64,000 nt of DNA from Arthrobacter nitrophenolicus (GTDB taxonomy: Bacteria > Actinomycetota > Actinomycetes > Actinomycetales > Micrococcaceae), in the NCBI RefSeq assembly GCF_000332815.1, contig NZ_AOFD01000003.1, positions 1-64,000 of the forward strand, in the 5' to 3' direction. Positions 36,367 to 45,289 of this stretch are shown here, in pieces. The notes beneath the pieces were generated by a model. It did not search any database. It worked only from the letters and a program-made list of their open reading frames with translations, and was not told the origin of the DNA. Position 1 is the first letter of the stretch. Each line of letters opens with the position of its first letter. The position numbers were made by a program, and so were the translations under genes.

Positions 36367-37575
36367 TCACCTGCTGACCACCGCGGGCGCGCGTTCTGTG
36401 CGGAGCGGGTACGGGGAAGGTACGACGGCGGGTTCCAGCTTCTCGTTGGCCCAGCGCCGGAGCGGGCGCTCCACCAGGCGGAAGGACGCCCAGGCGAACA
36501 GCACGGTCAGGGCCGCCGAGAGCGTGATGCGGAGCGGCAGGTCCTGGACCAGCGGCATCAGCAGCAGGTACACGGGAATGTGCCAGAGGTACATGCCGTA
36601 GGAGAGGTCCCGGCCGGGTCCGGCAAGCCAGGGGTGGCTGAGGAACCGGGACATGGACCCGGCGGGCTGCAGGACAAGGGCGCCGAGCAGCACAGCTGTC
36701 AGCAGGGAGAGCACCGTGGGGCCAAGGGTCCAGAAGGCGCTGAACCACAGGCCCGGCGTGTGCGGTTCCTCCAGCAGGAACAGGGCGGCCAGCAGGATGA
36801 GGGCGGCCGGCAGTGCGGCCCGGCGGGACACCGCCTGCAGGGAACCGTGGGCCCGCGAACCCGGCCTGATGCAGGTCAGCAGCAGGGCCAGCGCGCACCC
36901 GATCAGGAGTTCATCGGCCCGGGTGTCCGGCCCGTTGTACAGCCGGCCCAGCGGCGCACCGGCCATGACCAGGACGAACCGCTCCAGCAGGAAGGCCGCG
37001 GCCAGGCCGGCGGTGGCCCACGCAACGGTGCGGACCCGCCAGAACCGCAGCATCACCAGCAGGAGCAGCGGCCACACCAGGTAGAACTGTTCCTCCACCG
37101 CGAGGGTCCAGGTGGGGCCGAGGGTTTCACCGGTAATGGAGTTGCCGAACATGCCGAAGTGCGCCAGGTTCATGACGTAGCCGGCCGCCGGCAGGACGAA
37201 CTCCGCCTGCCCGCCCCAGCCCGAGTCGGGAAAGACGAAGCCCACCGTGAGGATCACTGCGCACAGGGCCAGCAGCGCCGGCCAGAGCCGGGCCAGCCGC
37301 TTGGCGTAGAAGACACCCAGCCGCAGCCCGCCCGTTGCCTGCCACTCCTTCATGATCAGCAGGGTGATCACGAAGCCGCTCAGGGTGAAGAAGACGTCCA
37401 CCCCGATGAATCCCCCGGGCATCTGTTCGGTCGCTGTATGAAAGAAGAAGACGCCCGCCACCGCGATGGTGCGGAGCCCGTCCAAGGCATGCTTGCGCCC
37501 CGAAATCAGCCCGCCTTCCGGGCTCGAGGGACGTTCCAAAACTGACGAATTTCCGCTGCTAGACCTAAAAACCAC
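36367..37575 (-). CDS. Membrane acyltransferase, acyltransferase-3 (OafA/NdvC) family
   Basis: A 402-residue integral membrane protein with about ten membrane helices. The N-terminal LDGLRTIAVAGVFFFH carries the conserved catalytic-type histidine; VDVFFTLSGFVIT and FYAKRLARLWPAL are further family blocks. Such enzymes O-acylate cell-surface polysaccharides or lipids. The GTG at 37575 is the best available start but has no obvious RBS. It ends in a basic tail. The acceptor may be a polysaccharide; no neighbour decides this. Confidence 0.82.
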   Translation of the reverse strand: MVFRSSSGNSSVLERPSSPEGGLISGRKHALDGLRTIAVAGVFFFHTATEQMPGGFIGVDVFFTLSGFVITLLIMKEWQATGGLRLGVFYAKRLARLWPALLALCAVILTVGFVFPDSGWGGQAEFVLPAAGYVMNLAHFGMFGNSITGETLGPTWTLAVEEQFYLVWPLLLLVMLRFWRVRTVAWATAGLAAAFLLERFVLVMAGAPLGRLYNGPDTRADELLIGCALALLLTCIRPGSRAHGSLQAVSRRAALPAALILLAALFLLEEPHTPGLWFSAFWTLGPTVLSLLTAVLLGALVLQPAGSMSRFLSHPWLAGPGRDLSYGMYLWHIPVYLLLMPLVQDLPLRITLSAALTVLFAWASFRLVERPLRRWANEKLEPAVVPSPYPLRTERAPAVVSR

Positions 37576-37653
37576 TAAGCAAGCATATATAACGTTTCGG
37601 TAACCGCGCTGAATGAAGTCTGGGCGCAGGCTGGGAATAGACCCCCGAACGCA

Positions 37654-37680
37654 CGACGGCGGCGCGTCTGGCCGCCGTCG
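37654..37680. terminator. Stem-loop of the ACGACGGCGG family
   Basis: Perfect 10-bp stem CGACGGCGGC / GCCGCCGTCG with a 7-nt loop, 45 bases beyond the stop of the minus-strand gene at 37725. Confidence 0.65.
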
Positions 37681-37724
37681 CTGCTCCGTGGGCCGGGGTG
37701 ATTTCCGCGGCCGGTTCCCGTGCC

Positions 37725-38069
37725 TTAACGGTTGACGTAACCTGCCGCGCAGGCTGCGTCCGCGGCCGGGGTGCCGTAAACGTAGAGCGCAATGTTTTCG
37801 CCCGCCCGGCCCTGGTGCACCAGCACGTGGAGCGGATGCGTCCGGTTCGCCGCTTGCGCGATGTCCACATTCGGGTTGTGGTCGAAGACGGCGTCCGGGA
37901 GGTCGACTCTCTCCTCCCCTGCGCCTTCCGCCATCACCACGCATTCGCCGTTGCCGACTACCTTGGCGTGGGTGTGGTCCGCGACCGCGGCGCCGGAGGA
38001 AGCAAGAAGCAGCAGCGCTGCCGCAGCTGACGCCGCCCCTACCGTACCGAGTGTCCTGGTGGTTTTCAT
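37725..38069 (-). CDS. Small secreted protein of unknown function
   Basis: A 114-residue protein with a signal peptide (hydrophobic AAAALLLLASSGAAV, cleavage near AVA-DHTH). The mature part starts DHTHAKVVGNGECVV and has several His and one Cys pair. The ATG at 38069 is chosen because GAAAGGA lies at good spacing; a second ATG six bases upstream is too close. It lies 76 bases after the SipW-type operon and may be its last gene. No function assigned. Confidence 0.7.
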   Translation of the reverse strand: MKTTRTLGTVGAASAAAALLLLASSGAAVADHTHAKVVGNGECVVMAEGAGEERVDLPDAVFDHNPNVDIAQAANRTHPLHVLVHQGRAGENIALYVYGTPAADAACAAGYVNR

Positions 38070-38145
38070 GGCCATTCCTTTCGACGTGACAGGCACCATC
38101 GTGGCCACAGGAGACCCGCCCGTCAATGGGCAACCGCCCGGCTGG

Positions 38146-38679
38146 TCAGGCGTCCGGCGGCAGGTTCCTGCATGAGCCTCCGAGCCCTGCTACCAGCCCG
38201 GCGTTCGTGGCCACCGACGCTGCTTTGGATGTCCACCCGAAACGCTTCATCACGATGGAAAGTTGAAGTTCCGTGCCGAGGCCCAGCAGTCCACCCAACA
38301 GGTTGACCGGAACATCAGTCACGTATCCGCCTGCTGCGGTCCCCGTGGTCTCCGCGGTAAGGGAGAAGCCTGTCAGGGGCGCCAGCGCAGAACCCAGGCC
38401 GCTCGTGGAAGCCTGCAGTTCGGCGTCGGCCACCGAGTATCCCTCAGGTGCTTTCCAGAGAATCCGGACATAGGCTCCCAGCCCGAGAAGGTTTGGTTCG
38501 TAGCTGCACTGCCCGTTCAGGGTGGGAGCCGGGATGGTCGTGGCGGCAAAGCTCCCCGATGACCGCTCGGCGTCCTGCCATGCGGCGTCGGTGACAGCAG
38601 GAGGAGTCGATGCCTGCAGCAGCAGTGCGGGCACCAGGGCGCCCAGCACCGCCAGCCGCATCGTCGAGAACTTTTTCAT
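38146..38679 (-). CDS. SipW-dependent-type secreted protein
   Basis: A 177-residue protein with a signal sequence followed by TDAAWQDAERSSGSFAA, the pattern (W-x-D-x-E...G-x-F) found in camelysin/TasA-like substrates of SipW peptidases. The mature part is beta-rich with two Cys (GQCSYEP and GGSCRN). Its ATG overlaps the stop of the LADTG-anchored protein gene. It probably belongs to the surface structure made by this operon. Confidence 0.7.
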   Translation of the reverse strand: MKKFSTMRLAVLGALVPALLLQASTPPAVTDAAWQDAERSSGSFAATTIPAPTLNGQCSYEPNLLGLGAYVRILWKAPEGYSVADAELQASTSGLGSALAPLTGFSLTAETTGTAAGGYVTDVPVNLLGGLLGLGTELQLSIVMKRFGWTSKAASVATNAGLVAGLGGSCRNLPPDA

Positions 38680-39344
38680 GCTGCAGCCCGGAGTCGGGAC
38701 AGGCTAACGCCAACAGCCACAGCCAGGAGTCCCAGCAACGCATAACCGCCCAGCCTCGCCCCGGTGTCGGCAAGGCTGCCCGGCGGCGTCCCGCCCGGCT
38801 GCTGGTCGGGGTCGCCGGCGGGCCCGGTGCCGGCGTCGTCCCCCGAACCGTAGACACCAACCAGGATCCGGGTCCTGGTTCCCTGGACTTCCCGCGGCAC
38901 GTCCTCTGCCAGCGTTGCTGTCAAGAGAACATGAGCCCCGTCAGACAGCGCATTGCCCGGCTCCATCAGGTCCGCCCGCAATCCCTCGGCAGCGTTCAAC
39001 GCCGTGCGGGGCACCAGCACCCTGGGCCCGGATTCACAAACGTCCAGCACCCACGGCTGGGCGCAGGCCCGGAGTTCCACGGTCAGGAACCCCCGCAGCA
39101 CGTCAGGAGCGCCGGGCTCCGGCTGCAACTCCACGTCCAGGGCGGTGGCCGGCTCGCCCCGGACGACGACGTCCACCGGCCAGTGCGCACTTCCGCCCGG
39201 CGTCAGGCGGTGGACGGAGCTGGCGGCGCCTGCGTTGAGTTCCAGCCACCCGGACGGCTCTGACGCAGACGCTGGCGCGCTCAAACCCAGCAATGCGGAA
39301 GCCAGGAGCAGCCCCGGCACTATGCCCCGGCTACGCCGCCACAT
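38676..39344 (-). CDS. Secreted protein with C-terminal LPXTG-like (LADTG) anchor
   Basis: A 222-residue protein with a signal peptide (IVPGLLLASALLGLSAPASA), a beta-rich middle part with two Cys (ACAQPWVLDVC), a Pro/Gly-rich spacer, then LADTG followed by a hydrophobic helix and a basic end (SRLRAAA). This is a sortase-type sorting signal with Ala for Pro. It overlaps the SipW gene by 14 bases and the next gene by four. Likely anchor or base of the surface fibre. Confidence 0.75.
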   Translation of the reverse strand: MWRRSRGIVPGLLLASALLGLSAPASASEPSGWLELNAGAASSVHRLTPGGSAHWPVDVVVRGEPATALDVELQPEPGAPDVLRGFLTVELRACAQPWVLDVCESGPRVLVPRTALNAAEGLRADLMEPGNALSDGAHVLLTATLAEDVPREVQGTRTRILVGVYGSGDDAGTGPAGDPDQQPGGTPPGSLADTGARLGGYALLGLLAVAVGVSLSRLRAAA

Positions 39345-39843
39345 GCCCGCCCGCTTTCTCCCGCGGCCACAGAACCCACGTCACCAAGGCGGATACGCCA
39401 AGCGTCGTGCCACCCAGGACCAACGGATTCGCGGCTGCCGCAACCGGATAGGCGAGCCCCGGCACGGACCACAAGACCAGCCGCACCCGGTCCACCTGAT
39501 ACGGCGCCGGGTCCGCGGCCAGGTTGGCGTCGCCCTTCATGGTGATCACCCGTGCAGTGCCCTCCCCCGGCTCCACTGACTGGACCCGGTGCGTGGTGGG
39601 CAGCCTGCCCGGCCGGTCCACCGTCACAACATCCCCGATCCTGATCTCCCCGGCCGGTATCTCCCGTACCACCGCCAGCGACCCCGCGGGGATGCCGGGA
39701 GCCATGGACCCCGTCTTGAACAGGACCAGGGAAATGTTGAAAAGCACGGCGCAGAGCACCACGATGATGCACACAGCGCCCCCGGCGGCGGCGACATTCA
39801 GCAGTGTTTCCCGGACGCGGCCCGCAAACGATTGCCGGGTCAT
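39331..39843 (-). CDS. Signal peptidase I, SipW/ER type
   Basis: A 170-residue membrane peptidase with an N-terminal helix, Ser46 in TGSMAP (nucleophile), His85 in TTHRV (the ER-type Ser/His dyad instead of Ser/Lys), MKGDAN as the box E-like motif, and a C-terminal membrane helix. SipW-type enzymes process camelysin/TasA-like precursors; three such precursors are encoded in the same tight operon. The start overlaps the stop of the upstream substrate gene (ATGA). Confidence 0.88.
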   Translation of the reverse strand: MTRQSFAGRVRETLLNVAAAGGAVCIIVVLCAVLFNISLVLFKTGSMAPGIPAGSLAVVREIPAGEIRIGDVVTVDRPGRLPTTHRVQSVEPGEGTARVITMKGDANLAADPAPYQVDRVRLVLWSVPGLAYPVAAAANPLVLGGTTLGVSALVTWVLWPREKAGGHVAA

Positions 39844-40496
39844 GAGCTGGAGGTGGCAGTGAACTGCCAGGTCGCCGTCGCCGTCTGGCCCTGCAGGGCG
39901 TTACTTGCGCCTTCGGGCAGCGTGACCTCAAAGCAGAATTGGGTGGGCTCCCCCGGCAGCGCGGCTGACGCGGCCGCCAGGGGATTTACGACGCCGGCAG
40001 CCTGGCCCGCCGTGAACGGCTTGGCTCCGTCGCTGCCCACCACGAAAGCAGGTGCCCCCGTAAACGACGACGCCCCACATGTGGCAGCACGGACCACCCG
40101 GTAGCGAAGGGCCGCCCCCAGGTCCGACTCCCCCGTTCCGCTGCTGCTGACAGATGGAGCACCCAGGACCACCTCACCCGCCACAGAGCCCGGCTTGGTC
40201 CTGATGGCGAACGGCGCGTACACCACCGCTCCCGGACTCATGGAAGCCGCTTCAAACACCAGCGTGCCGGGTGACTGCTCGTTGCTGCTCCACGGACCCG
40301 AGGCGTCGTAAGGCTTGGTGACGTTGGATTCGGTCTGGAAGGAACTTGCCCCGAACGAGCCGGCTGCGTACTCGGTGTCCGTCCATGACGCCAGCGTTAC
40401 CGAACTGCCCAGCCCCAGGACCAGCGCCCCTGCCAGCAGGGCCCGGACGCGCAGTAGTGCCGTCCGGCGCTCCGTCATGGCCTCTCGTTCATGCAT
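39840..40496 (-). CDS. SipW-dependent-type (TasA/camelysin-like) secreted protein 2
   Basis: A 218-residue protein with LLAGALVLGLGSSVTLASWT followed by DTEYAAGSF, the classic SipW-type cleavage region. The mature part is a beta-rich domain with a Cys pair. The first ATG at 40496 is used here; an internal ATG at 40478 with GAGAGG just upstream is an alternative. It is the second gene of the operon, paralogous to the product of 40501-41115. Confidence 0.8.
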   Translation of the reverse strand: MHEREAMTERRTALLRVRALLAGALVLGLGSSVTLASWTDTEYAAGSFGASSFQTESNVTKPYDASGPWSSNEQSPGTLVFEAASMSPGAVVYAPFAIRTKPGSVAGEVVLGAPSVSSSGTGESDLGAALRYRVVRAATCGASSFTGAPAFVVGSDGAKPFTAGQAAGVVNPLAAASAALPGEPTQFCFEVTLPEGASNALQGQTATATWQFTATSSS

Positions 40497-40500
40497 TGTT

Positions 40501-41115
40501 TTACGACTGGGCGGAGAATTCCCACAGTGCCGTATTTGTCGCCCCTTGCACCAGGTCCGTGTCCGCCGTCACCTGGAAGCAGAGGTAGAAAGGGGTGCCA
40601 GCATCGGTCCCGGTTCCCTGCGTCAACGGGAAGGTGATGCCAGCAGGTGTCGTCCCCACGTCCTGCCCAGGAAGCACAAGGGTGTCGAGGACAGTTCCAC
40701 CGCATCCGAAGGTGTTGGTCCTGGTCACCGAGTAGGTCAGGCCGGCAACGGGAGCGGGCGTTGGGGTGGAAAGTGTGACGGTGGTGTCATAGCTGGTCGC
40801 TGCGTTCAACCGGACAGCAAAAGGCGTTGAAACAACATTCCCCGGGGACATGTTGTCGGTGCTGGGAATGAAGGCGAGCTGCTTGGGCGAAGCAGGATCG
40901 TTGTTACTTGAGTACGCAGTTCCGTCTGTGCTGCCTTCCAGGTTGAAGGCGCCGGCGGTGAATGTTCCCTGCGCGAATTCGGAGTCGTTCCAGGCGGCCA
41001 GCGTGACGGCGGCGCCGATTCCGAGAACCAAGCCACCTGCCAGGACAGCGCGGATCTTCGGTGCTTTGCGCGGATGCTGTTCTGATTTCTGTGGCGATTC
41101 GGCGACTGCGGTCAT
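40501..41115 (-). CDS. SipW-dependent-type (TasA/camelysin-like) secreted protein 1
   Basis: A 204-residue protein with GGLVLGIGAAVTLAAW then NDSEFAQGTFTAG. The mature part has repeated beta strands and two Cys (FGCGGTV, YLCFQV). GGGGGAAG lies just before the ATG at 41115. It is the first gene of the operon and probably the major subunit of an amyloid-like or pilus-like fibre. In Bacillus such proteins form biofilm fibres; in actinobacteria the role is little known. Confidence 0.8.
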   Translation of the reverse strand: MTAVAESPQKSEQHPRKAPKIRAVLAGGLVLGIGAAVTLAAWNDSEFAQGTFTAGAFNLEGSTDGTAYSSNNDPASPKQLAFIPSTDNMSPGNVVSTPFAVRLNAATSYDTTVTLSTPTPAPVAGLTYSVTRTNTFGCGGTVLDTLVLPGQDVGTTPAGITFPLTQGTGTDAGTPFYLCFQVTADTDLVQGATNTALWEFSAQS

Positions 41116-41255
41116 GACTTCCCCCAAAGTAGTTGTGATTGCCGGTCCGAGATGACCGGCGCAGAAGAAACAGGGGGAAGCATGATGCTTTCCCCCAAAA
41201 GCATCAGTACTTACTAATCCATCATTTGACCTGCGGAAATGTCAATTCGGTGGGG

Positions 41256-42101
41256 TTATTGGGTGAGGGCGGCCCAGGACTCGAGGAACTTTTCGGCAAT
41301 GTGGGCATGGCCGGCGGAGTTCGGGTGGGCGCCGTCGAAGTCGAACCCCGGGCTGTTGGCAGGAGTGAACCAGCCGGCGTCGATGGCGTCCACAAACGGG
41401 GCGCCGGCGGCCTCGGCTCCGGCGCGGACTGCGGTGTTCGTGGCGCGGAGCTCCTCCCCCAGCGGCTGGGGTGCCGACGGTCCCAGCACCACCACCTGGA
41501 CCCCGGGCCAGAACCGGCGCGCCGCCAAAACGGTCTGGGTGGTGGCGGCCTTGACCTCCTCGGCGTTGGGGAGCTGCGCGTCGTTCTGGCCGCCCTGCAG
41601 GATAAGGACGTTGGGGACGAAGGACGGGGTGGCGGCGATCTGCTGCAGCCGGAGTTCGTACTCGCCGCCCAGTTCATCCTGCGCGCCGCCGCCCCAGGCG
41701 AACCCGGTGCCGCCCACGCCGTCGATGTTGGTGGGGTACCCCAGCGCATTGGCAACCAGGTAGGCCCACCCCTGGTCCGGCGAATCGGCGCCGTCACCGG
41801 CCGTGTAGGAGTCGCCCAGGATCAGGACCACAGGTTCGGCCGGCAGCTCGATTCCAGCTGGCGGGGCGGTTGCAGTTGCCGTGGAAGCGGGGGTGGCGGT
41901 GGCGGTGGGAACCGCCGGAGCGCTCGGGGAAGCAGTGGCTGCGGGTGTGGCCACCTGGACGCTGGCAGGAAGGGGCTCCGCGGCCCCGCCCAGTCCACCC
42001 GGGTTCATCAGCGCGAGCGCCGCCACCCCGAAGGCAAGGACCGCCAGCACCGCGAGTGCAGCGTACTTCATCCAGTCCTGCATGCGCCCGCCGTTTCTCA
42101 T
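41256..42101 (-). CDS. SGNH/GDSL hydrolase, membrane-anchored
   Basis: A 281-residue protein: N-terminal membrane helix (MKYAALAVLAVLAFGVAALA), a Thr/Ala/Pro-rich linker to about residue 82, then an SGNH hydrolase domain with GDSYTAGDG (Ser98), GVGGTGF, QGGQND and DGAHPNSAGH. It probably acts as an esterase or deacylase on cell-envelope glycans. Three GTAACG boxes lie 59-86 bp upstream in the divergent promoter region. Confidence 0.82.
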   Translation of the reverse strand: MRNGGRMQDWMKYAALAVLAVLAFGVAALALMNPGGLGGAAEPLPASVQVATPAATASPSAPAVPTATATPASTATATAPPAGIELPAEPVVLILGDSYTAGDGADSPDQGWAYLVANALGYPTNIDGVGGTGFAWGGGAQDELGGEYELRLQQIAATPSFVPNVLILQGGQNDAQLPNAEEVKAATTQTVLAARRFWPGVQVVVLGPSAPQPLGEELRATNTAVRAGAEAAGAPFVDAIDAGWFTPANSPGFDFDGAHPNSAGHAHIAEKFLESWAALTQ

Positions 42102-42159
42102 CACGCGGCACATCCTACCGGTCCGGCGCCGCCGCCCCCGTGAGGGCGGCGCCGGGACA

Positions 42160-42187
42160 GTAACGGAGCAGTAACGGTGGAGTAACG
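42160..42187. promoter_or_regulatory. Three GTAACG boxes with 11-bp period (MtrA/GlnR-like)
   Basis: GTAACG at 42160, 42171 and 42182 in the divergent region between the SGNH hydrolase and the gene at 42240. Direct GTAAC repeats with one-turn spacing are the known binding mode of OmpR-type MtrA and GlnR in actinobacteria. Confidence 0.55.
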
Positions 42188-42239
42188 CCCGTCTGATCGA
42201 CTGGTTCCTGTGTTCCCTCGCGTGTGAGGACGGTGATTG

Positions 42240-42623
42240 ATGGGGCAGCCGTGGAGTTCCCTCCGGGTGGCAGGCGTGGCACTGGACGTCCCGGAACAGC
42301 TGGCCCCCTCCCAGGAACGCGCCATCGAGGGCGGCGCCGCCGTGCTCGAAGGCGCGGGCATCAGGCTGACCGTCGACGCGAGCCCCTTCGCTGACCCTCT
42401 CACCCGCTACACGGCCAAGCCCGGTTACGAGCACTGGCAGGAAAACGTGGGCAGCGCCACCGCGGACTTCGTCTCGTTCGAGGAGGAGGGAATCCGCACC
42501 CTTGCCGCCAACTTCCCCGGCCGCGCCACCGCCGTCGTCCATCTGTCCCCCGGCGCGGAACGGGACACCGCACTGCAGATCCTGCGAAGTATTCGAACAG
42601 ATCAAGGAGAGTCCAATGACTGA
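42240..42623 (+). CDS. Hypothetical protein preceding the matrixin gene
   Basis: A 127-residue protein without signal peptide or membrane helix. Blocks such as RVAGVALDVPEQLAPSQER and RYTAKPGYEHWQENVGSAT are not from a family I recognise. It overlaps the start of the matrixin gene by eight bases and is therefore coupled to it; a chaperone, immunity-like or inhibitor role is only a guess from position. Confidence 0.65.
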   Translation: MGQPWSSLRVAGVALDVPEQLAPSQERAIEGGAAVLEGAGIRLTVDASPFADPLTRYTAKPGYEHWQENVGSATADFVSFEEEGIRTLAANFPGRATAVVHLSPGAERDTALQILRSIRTDQGESND

Positions 42624-44765
42624 AGAGCAGTACCGCGCGGCCCCGTACCTGGCCGCCGTCGAAAACACCGCCCCGGGGGAACGCAGTCCGGGATTCAGCA
42701 AGGTGCAAAGCTACCTTGAGCGGTTCGGCTACCTGGGCGAAGCAACGCCCCGGGAGCTCGGCGTCCTGGACGACCCCACCGAAGGGGCCCTCAAGAAATT
42801 CCAGGAGTTCTTCCACCTGCCCGTCACCGGCGTTTTCGACGACGCCACCCGCGACGTCATGATGCAGGCCCGCTGCGGCCTTCCGGACATGCGCGGCGGC
42901 GAACTCGCCTTCGCCACCCAGTGCGCGTGGAACGACCGGACCCTGACCTACGCTTTCGACACCGGGACCGACGACGTTGCGGGCACCGCCGATTTCGACG
43001 CCATCCGGCGCGCCATCCAGACCTGGCAGAACGTGGGCGGCCTGACCTTCACCGAGGTGGCCCTCGGCTCCAGCCCGGACATCCGCATCGGCTGGCGGCC
43101 TGCGGCGGACCCGGACCACTCGATGGTGGGCGGGGTCCTGGCGCACGCCGACTTCCCGCCCGGCTGCAGCGTGGTCACCAACACCCTGCCCAAACCGGTC
43201 CACTTCGATGACAGCGAGCACGTCTGGAGCGTGGGTGCCGCGGCGAGCGCCTTCGACATCGAGACGGTGGCGCTGCACGAGTTCGGCCACATCGTGGGGC
43301 TGGCGCACTCCAGCGTGGCGAACGCCGTGATGGCCCCCACCGTGTCCTCCAACTTCACCAAACGGGCCCTCACCCAGGACGACATCGACGGGTTCCGGGC
43401 CCTTTACCCGGCAGCCCCGCAGGCGTGGTCCGGCTGGGACTCCCTGGGCGGCGTGATCACCTCGGACATCTCGGTGGGCAACAACAAGGACGGCCGGCTG
43501 GAGGCCTTCGCCCGCGGGACCGACGGCGCCGTCTGGCACCGGTGGCAGGTCGCGCCCAACGGCAACTGGGCCGGATGGAACTCCCTGGGCGGGGTCATCA
43601 CCACCGAGATCGCCGTGGGCAGCAACCAGGACGGCCGGCTGGAAATCTTCGCCCGCGGCACGGACAACGCCCTCTGGCACCGCTGGCAGACAACCCCCAA
43701 CGGCAACTGGGCGGGCTGGAATTCCCTTGGCGGCGTCATCACCGGGCCGCCGGCCACCGGACGCAACGCGGACGGCCGGCTGGAGGTCTTCGCCCGCGGG
43801 ACCGACGGCGCCGTCTGGCACCGCTGGCAGACCGCCCCGAACGGCAACTGGTCCGGCTGGAACTCCCTGGGCGGCGTCATCACCTCGGAGATCGCGGTGG
43901 GCAAGAACAAGGATGGCCGGCTCGAGGTCTTCGCCCGGGGCACGGACAACGCCCTGTGGCACCGCTGGCAGACCGCACCCAACGGCAACTGGTCCGGCTG
44001 GCATTCGCTCGGCGGCATCCTCACGTCCAACATCACCATCGGCAGCAACAAGGACGGCCGGCTGGAGGCGTTTGTCCGCGGCACGGACAACGCGCTCTGG
44101 CACATGTGGCAGACGGCGCCGAACAGCGGCTGGTCCGGCTGGCAGTCCCTGGGCGGCATCCTGACCTCCGATATCGCGGTGGGCAAGAACGCGAGCGGCC
44201 GGCTGGAGGCCTTCGTCCGCGGCACCGACAACGCGCTCTGGCACATGTGGCAGACCGCGCCCAACAGCGGCTGGTCCGGCTGGCATTCCCTGGGCGGCAT
44301 CCTCACCTCGAACATCACTGTGGGCAGCAACGCCGACGGCCGCCTGGAGGTCTTTGTCCGCGGCACGGACAACGCCATGTGGCACAGGTGCAGAACATGC
44401 CGTTCCTCACGGAAGAGACCACCGCGGCCGCGGCGATGGCAGGCGGCACGGACATATCGTCCGACGGTGGCGCTCCCCAGAGCATCGAGATGCCGCTTGG
44501 CGCCATGGCCGGCAGCGTGACAACCAACGGCCACAAGGGTGGTGCGGCGCAGGAGATGCCCGCGGGGACGATGGACGGCGCGGAGAAGGAGCCCGCGACT
44601 GCCGAGGATTCCGGAGGCGGCCAGGAGACCGCAGGCGAGGGCCATGCGGATCAGGGCCCGTCGAATCAGGACAAGCCGGATCAGGGCAAGCCGGATCAGG
44701 AGAAGTCAGATCAGGAGGCCTCGTCCGGGAAGATGCCGGCTGGAGGCATGCCGGCAGGCGTCTGA
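42616..44765 (+). CDS. Matrixin-type metalloprotease with seven-blade propeller domain (frameshifted near C-terminus)
   Basis: A 716-residue protein after repair. Residues about 27-90 are a peptidoglycan-binding-like prodomain ending in ARCGLPD, matching the cysteine switch of matrix metalloproteases. Residues 95-265 are the catalytic domain with HEFGHIVGLAH (221-231) and a Met-turn (VMAP). From residue 271 seven 47-residue repeats follow (GWNSLGGVIT, GRLEVFARGTD, ALWHRWQ), a PLL-like beta-propeller that may bind glycans. One base is lost at 44387; the true tail is NMPFLTEET onward, acidic and ending in DQGKPDQEKSDQ-type repeats. No signal peptide is visible, which is odd for this family. Confidence 0.82.
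43426..44386 (+). repeat. Seven tandem 141-bp coding repeats
   Basis: Period 141 bp (47 codons) beginning with W-(S/A)-G-W and ending with W-H-(R/M)-W-Q. The first four units have ARGTD, the last three VRGTD, so the array grew in at least two steps. It encodes the propeller blades of the matrixin protein. Confidence 0.9.
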
Positions 44766-44784
44766 CCTGGCACCAAGGCGGGAG

Positions 44785-44814
44785 GTACGACGGCGGCGCG
44801 CGGCCGCGTCGTAC
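44785..44814. terminator. Bidirectional stem-loop of the ACGACGGCGG family
   Basis: GTACGACGGCGGC ... GCCGCGTCGTAC lies between the matrixin stop (44765, plus) and the GtrA stop (44816, minus), placed to end both converging transcripts. Confidence 0.7.
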
Positions 44815-44815
44815 G

Positions 44816-45289
44816 TTATTCCGGGTCTCCGGCCGCGTCCGTAATGACGGCAGGTCGCCGGGACCCGGCCACCATCGGGACCTTTTCGAGGGCGTAGACC
44901 ATCTTCAGGTGGTAGGCGTAGCGGACAAAGAAGGACGCGCACAGCGTCCCCGCCTGTGCCACCGGGCTGGGCATGTGGACGTACTCCACCAGCATCCATA
45001 GGAGAGGAATCCGCGCCACGGCCTCGAACGTGTTGAAGGTGAACGAATGGAGGAACCGGTGCAGAAACGGCCTCCGGCGTTTGCCCAGGTCCGCGAAGGC
45101 GATCTTCTCCTGGAGCAGGAAATTGGTGACGATGGTGGTTTCCCCCGCGACGATGGCGGCAAGGATGTAGTCAACGCCCGCAGCCACCAGGGCCATCATG
45201 ATGAGGATGTTCAGTACGGTGCCGAATGCCCCGATCATGGCAAAGCGGAAAACCCTCATCCCCAGGACGAGCCCGGCCAGGCGGATCAT
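44816..45289 (-). CDS. GtrA-family membrane protein
   Basis: A 157-residue protein with four membrane helices and the GtrA signature region FRFAMIGAFGTVLNILIMM near the N-terminus and FLLQEKIAF in the middle. GtrA-like proteins are thought to help flip or handle polyprenyl-linked sugars in polysaccharide modification. It is the last gene of the putative exopolysaccharide operon; its ATG overlaps the GT39 stop. Confidence 0.88.
   Translation of the reverse strand: MIRLAGLVLGMRVFRFAMIGAFGTVLNILIMMALVAAGVDYILAAIVAGETTIVTNFLLQEKIAFADLGKRRRPFLHRFLHSFTFNTFEAVARIPLLWMLVEYVHMPSPVAQAGTLCASFFVRYAYHLKMVYALEKVPMVAGSRRPAVITDAAGDPE

Noticed and set aside
36227..37305. Frames antisense or out of frame to the acyltransferase gene
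   Set aside because: They have the composition of shifted GC-rich codons and no conserved motif; the in-frame acyltransferase is complete.
43426..44386. Repeat array considered as CRISPR or non-coding satellite
   Set aside because: Period 141 bp with no spacers, uninterrupted coding, and clear propeller-blade protein repeats.
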